Assembly (NCBI GenBank): GCA_021776595.1
Contig: JAJFFP010000069.1
Span: 1-36,258 of the forward strand
Origin: Robiginitomaculum sp.
Lineage (GTDB): Bacteria; Pseudomonadota; Alphaproteobacteria; Caulobacterales; Maricaulaceae
Direction of reading: 5' to 3'
DNA length: 36,258 nucleotides
Both the position numbers and the translations under genes were made by a program. This document shows, piece by piece, positions 35,001 to 36,258 of this stretch (positions within the stretch are counted from its first letter, which is position 1; the number at the start of each line of letters is the position of its first letter). The notes beneath the pieces are model-generated. The model had not been told where the DNA came from and ran no database searches. It saw only the letters and a program-made list of their open reading frames with translations.

Positions 35001-35681
35001 GCGGGTTGAAACTTGACCTGCCGCTACAGGGGTCGGGGCAGAATCAGCCGCCATACTCATCCGGGCCATTGTTATTTCAGGACGCGGCCCTCCATAGGAC
35101 TGTTCACGCATTTCCAATATTTGTCCCAGTTGGACACCCGCGTTTTGCGCATAAAGCTCAGCTTTGGCCAGCAGGGCTTTAATGGCTTTTTTGCGTGCTT
35201 CATCCTGGGCCTCATCGGCCCTGGAAAGACCAAAGGATATACCGCCAATGGAATTGGCACCCGAATCAACCAGTGCATCAATGGCCTCGCCCAGCCCATC
35301 CAGTTTGCGTACTGTGGCACGCACCTGATTGGTCACGCGATAACCGGTAATGCGCTGGCGATTGCCGCTATTGGCACGATATGGCGCGTAAACGGGGTTA
35401 ACATTAATTCCGGTAGTTTGAATGTCTTTTTCCTTTACGCCAGCAGCTTTCAAGGCCGCAAAAACGTCGTTCATCTGCTTGCGGTTGGATGCCAAGGCCA
35501 GCTTGGCGTTTTCCGCCTCGCTGATTACACCGGCGCTGATACGGGCAAGGTCGGGAGTGCCGGTAACTTCACCGGTGGCATTAAGAATGAGCTTGCCGCC
35601 TTTATCAGCACCGGATTGTTCCGCACAAGCAGGTGGGGTGAAGATAAGGGTGAGTATTCCAATCAGGGAAAGTAGTTTCAT
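34959..35681 (-). CDS. SIMPL-domain (DUF541) periplasmic protein
   Basis: The 240-residue precursor has a signal peptide (MKLLSLIGILTLIFTPPACA) and a SIMPL/DUF541 domain: LNATGEVTGTPDLARISAGV near the start, the KAAGVKEKDIQTTGINVNPVY segment, ITGYRVTNQVRATVRKLDGLGEAIDALVDSGANSIGGISFGLS and a closing strand VSTRITVSATFEI. Family members, such as E. coli YggE and BP26, form periplasmic ring oligomers and are linked to oxidative stress protection. The last codons fall inside a perfect inverted repeat. An AGAGG site precedes the ATG. It stands alone. Confidence 0.93.
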   Translation of the reverse strand: MKLLSLIGILTLIFTPPACAEQSGADKGGKLILNATGEVTGTPDLARISAGVISEAENAKLALASNRKQMNDVFAALKAAGVKEKDIQTTGINVNPVYAPYRANSGNRQRITGYRVTNQVRATVRKLDGLGEAIDALVDSGANSIGGISFGLSRADEAQDEARKKAIKALLAKAELYAQNAGVQLGQILEMREQSYGGPRPEITMARMSMAADSAPTPVAAGQVSTRITVSATFEILPTR

Positions 35682-35953
35682 AATAGCCTCTTTTCGCTTG
35701 TGACGGGTATTTTAGGCTAAACCATTTGACTGGCAAGCCTGAACCTAAACGAAGTTGATGCTTAAGCGGTATTTAATGAGAACTATTTAGCCGTTGTCTT
35801 GTCACACATTCGTATTTTCCCGCCCTTTTCCTGAAACCACCTGCCGTGGTCTACTGGCAGAAACTTGAAACAACAAACCCTGATCAGCAGGAGCAAAAAG
35901 TAGCTTAATTTACGCCAGAAACTGTCCAACCATTGGGGAGTAGCTCATTATGG
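35682..35953. other. Intergenic region upstream of the SIMPL gene
   Basis: No coding frame with protein character is seen. The stretch should hold the promoter of the minus-strand SIMPL gene. A small hairpin CTGCC...GGCAG lies near 35850. I looked for 6S RNA and tmRNA signatures and found none. Confidence 0.4.
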
Positions 35954-36053
35954 GTTTGACAGGAAAAGCCAATCTGCGGCGCAAATGCGTCTCGCATAGG
36001 GATAAACCTGTGCTTCACCGCATTTGCTGGCATCTTGACCTTCCCTGTCAAAC
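35954..36053. repeat. 100-nt long-hairpin element with GTTTGACAGG ends
   Basis: GTTTGACAGG (35954-35963) is exactly complementary to CCTGTCAAAC (36044-36053), and GCAAATGCG (35981-35989) to CGCATTTGC (36019-36027). The intervening arms are also largely complementary, giving an imperfect stem of about 36 bp with a 29-nt apical loop. It could be a MITE or a structured RNA. Confidence 0.65.
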
Positions 36054-36071
36054 AGAATTGTATAAAATTAA

Positions 36072-36258
36072 TAGGTCCTGACCCTAGGTCCTGTTGACAT
36101 TCAGCTTGCCCATTTCAATGCGGCAACGAGATTTAGGAAGCCTGCATAATTTCTAGCGAGCTTGTCGTAGCGCGTGGCGATACGGCGGAAGTGTTTGATT
36201 TTACCGAAGAAACGCTCGATCAGATTGCGTTCCTGATAGAGTTCTTTATCCAGATGTC
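36072..36258 (-). mobile_element. IS5-family insertion sequence, right part only
   Basis: The element's end appears to lie near the direct repeat TAGGTCCTG (36072-36080 and 36085-36093), just outside the transposase stop codon. Only the 3' end of the element falls in the window, so the other terminal repeat and target duplication cannot be seen. Confidence 0.7.
36101..36258 (-). CDS. IS5-family transposase, C-terminal fragment (runs off the window)
   Basis: The last 51 residues read LDKELYQERNLIERFFGKIKHFRRIATRYDK... and end LNLVAALKWAS. This is the conserved C-terminus of DDE transposases of the IS5 family (IS427/ISL2-type ORF B), with the catalytic Glu in the NLIERFFGKIK motif. The start lies beyond the window's right edge. 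It is intact as far as it can be read and may be part of a two-ORF transposase joined by frameshifting, as in the IS427 group. Confidence 0.88.
   Translation of the reverse strand, partial: HLDKELYQERNLIERFFGKIKHFRRIATRYDKLARNYAGFLNLVAALKWAS

Noticed and set aside
35760-35953. Possible 6S RNA upstream of the 100-nt hairpin
   Set aside because: The conserved central-bubble sequences and closing stem of 6S RNA could not be found.

Overview
The window looks like about 36 kb of chromosome from a Gram-negative alphaproteobacterium of moderate GC content, probably a free-living aerobic heterotroph. The basis is a ClpP/ClpX pair of proteobacterial type, a FecI-FecR-TonB receptor system, a LuxR-type regulator, an adrenodoxin-like ferredoxin with its reductase, and SIMPL and BA-type periplasmic proteins. 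I cannot name a genus from the sequence alone.

Layout. Bases 1-900 are a degraded intergenic zone with a 10-bp-period repeat and an Rhs/YD-repeat remnant. Then come clpP (+), a stand-alone LigD-type polymerase/primase gene on the opposite strand, and clpX (+). A minus-strand pair follows (FG-GAP/ASPIC protein and a small membrane protein), then a hybrid PAS-GAF histidine kinase. Bases 8.8-17.7 kb form a hydrolase and catabolism block: two M28 aminopeptidases, an enoyl-CoA hydratase-family enzyme, a large zinc metalloprotease, a serine beta-lactamase-fold hydrolase and a glutathione transferase. An exported Asn/Gly/Asp-repeat protein lies at 18-20 kb.

The most interesting part is 20.1-28.7 kb. 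A tightly overlapping four-gene minus-strand operon encodes a thermostable-hemolysin-family GNAT-like protein, a fusion of an acyl-AMP ligase with a heme-oxygenase-like diiron oxidase (HDO) domain, an SDR oxidoreductase and a TPR protein, and it ends in a strong intrinsic terminator. Divergent from it, across only 47 bp, is a complete FecI-FecR-STN/TonB receptor signalling cassette. I read this as a candidate undescribed small-molecule (possibly lipid-derived) pathway paired with an outer-membrane uptake/sensing system; that function is inference.

From 28.7 to 29.7 kb there is a repeat-rich non-coding region and a tRNA-Lys(CTT). Next are a LuxR-type solo regulator with altered ligand-pocket residues beside a lux-box-like dyad, and a ferredoxin reductase-GST-ferredoxin operon that could deliver electrons to oxygenases. 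A chorismate mutase, an Hpt phosphotransfer protein, a His/Arg/Asn-rich exported protein and a SIMPL-domain protein follow. The right end holds a 100-nt long-hairpin element and the 3' end of an IS5-family transposase.
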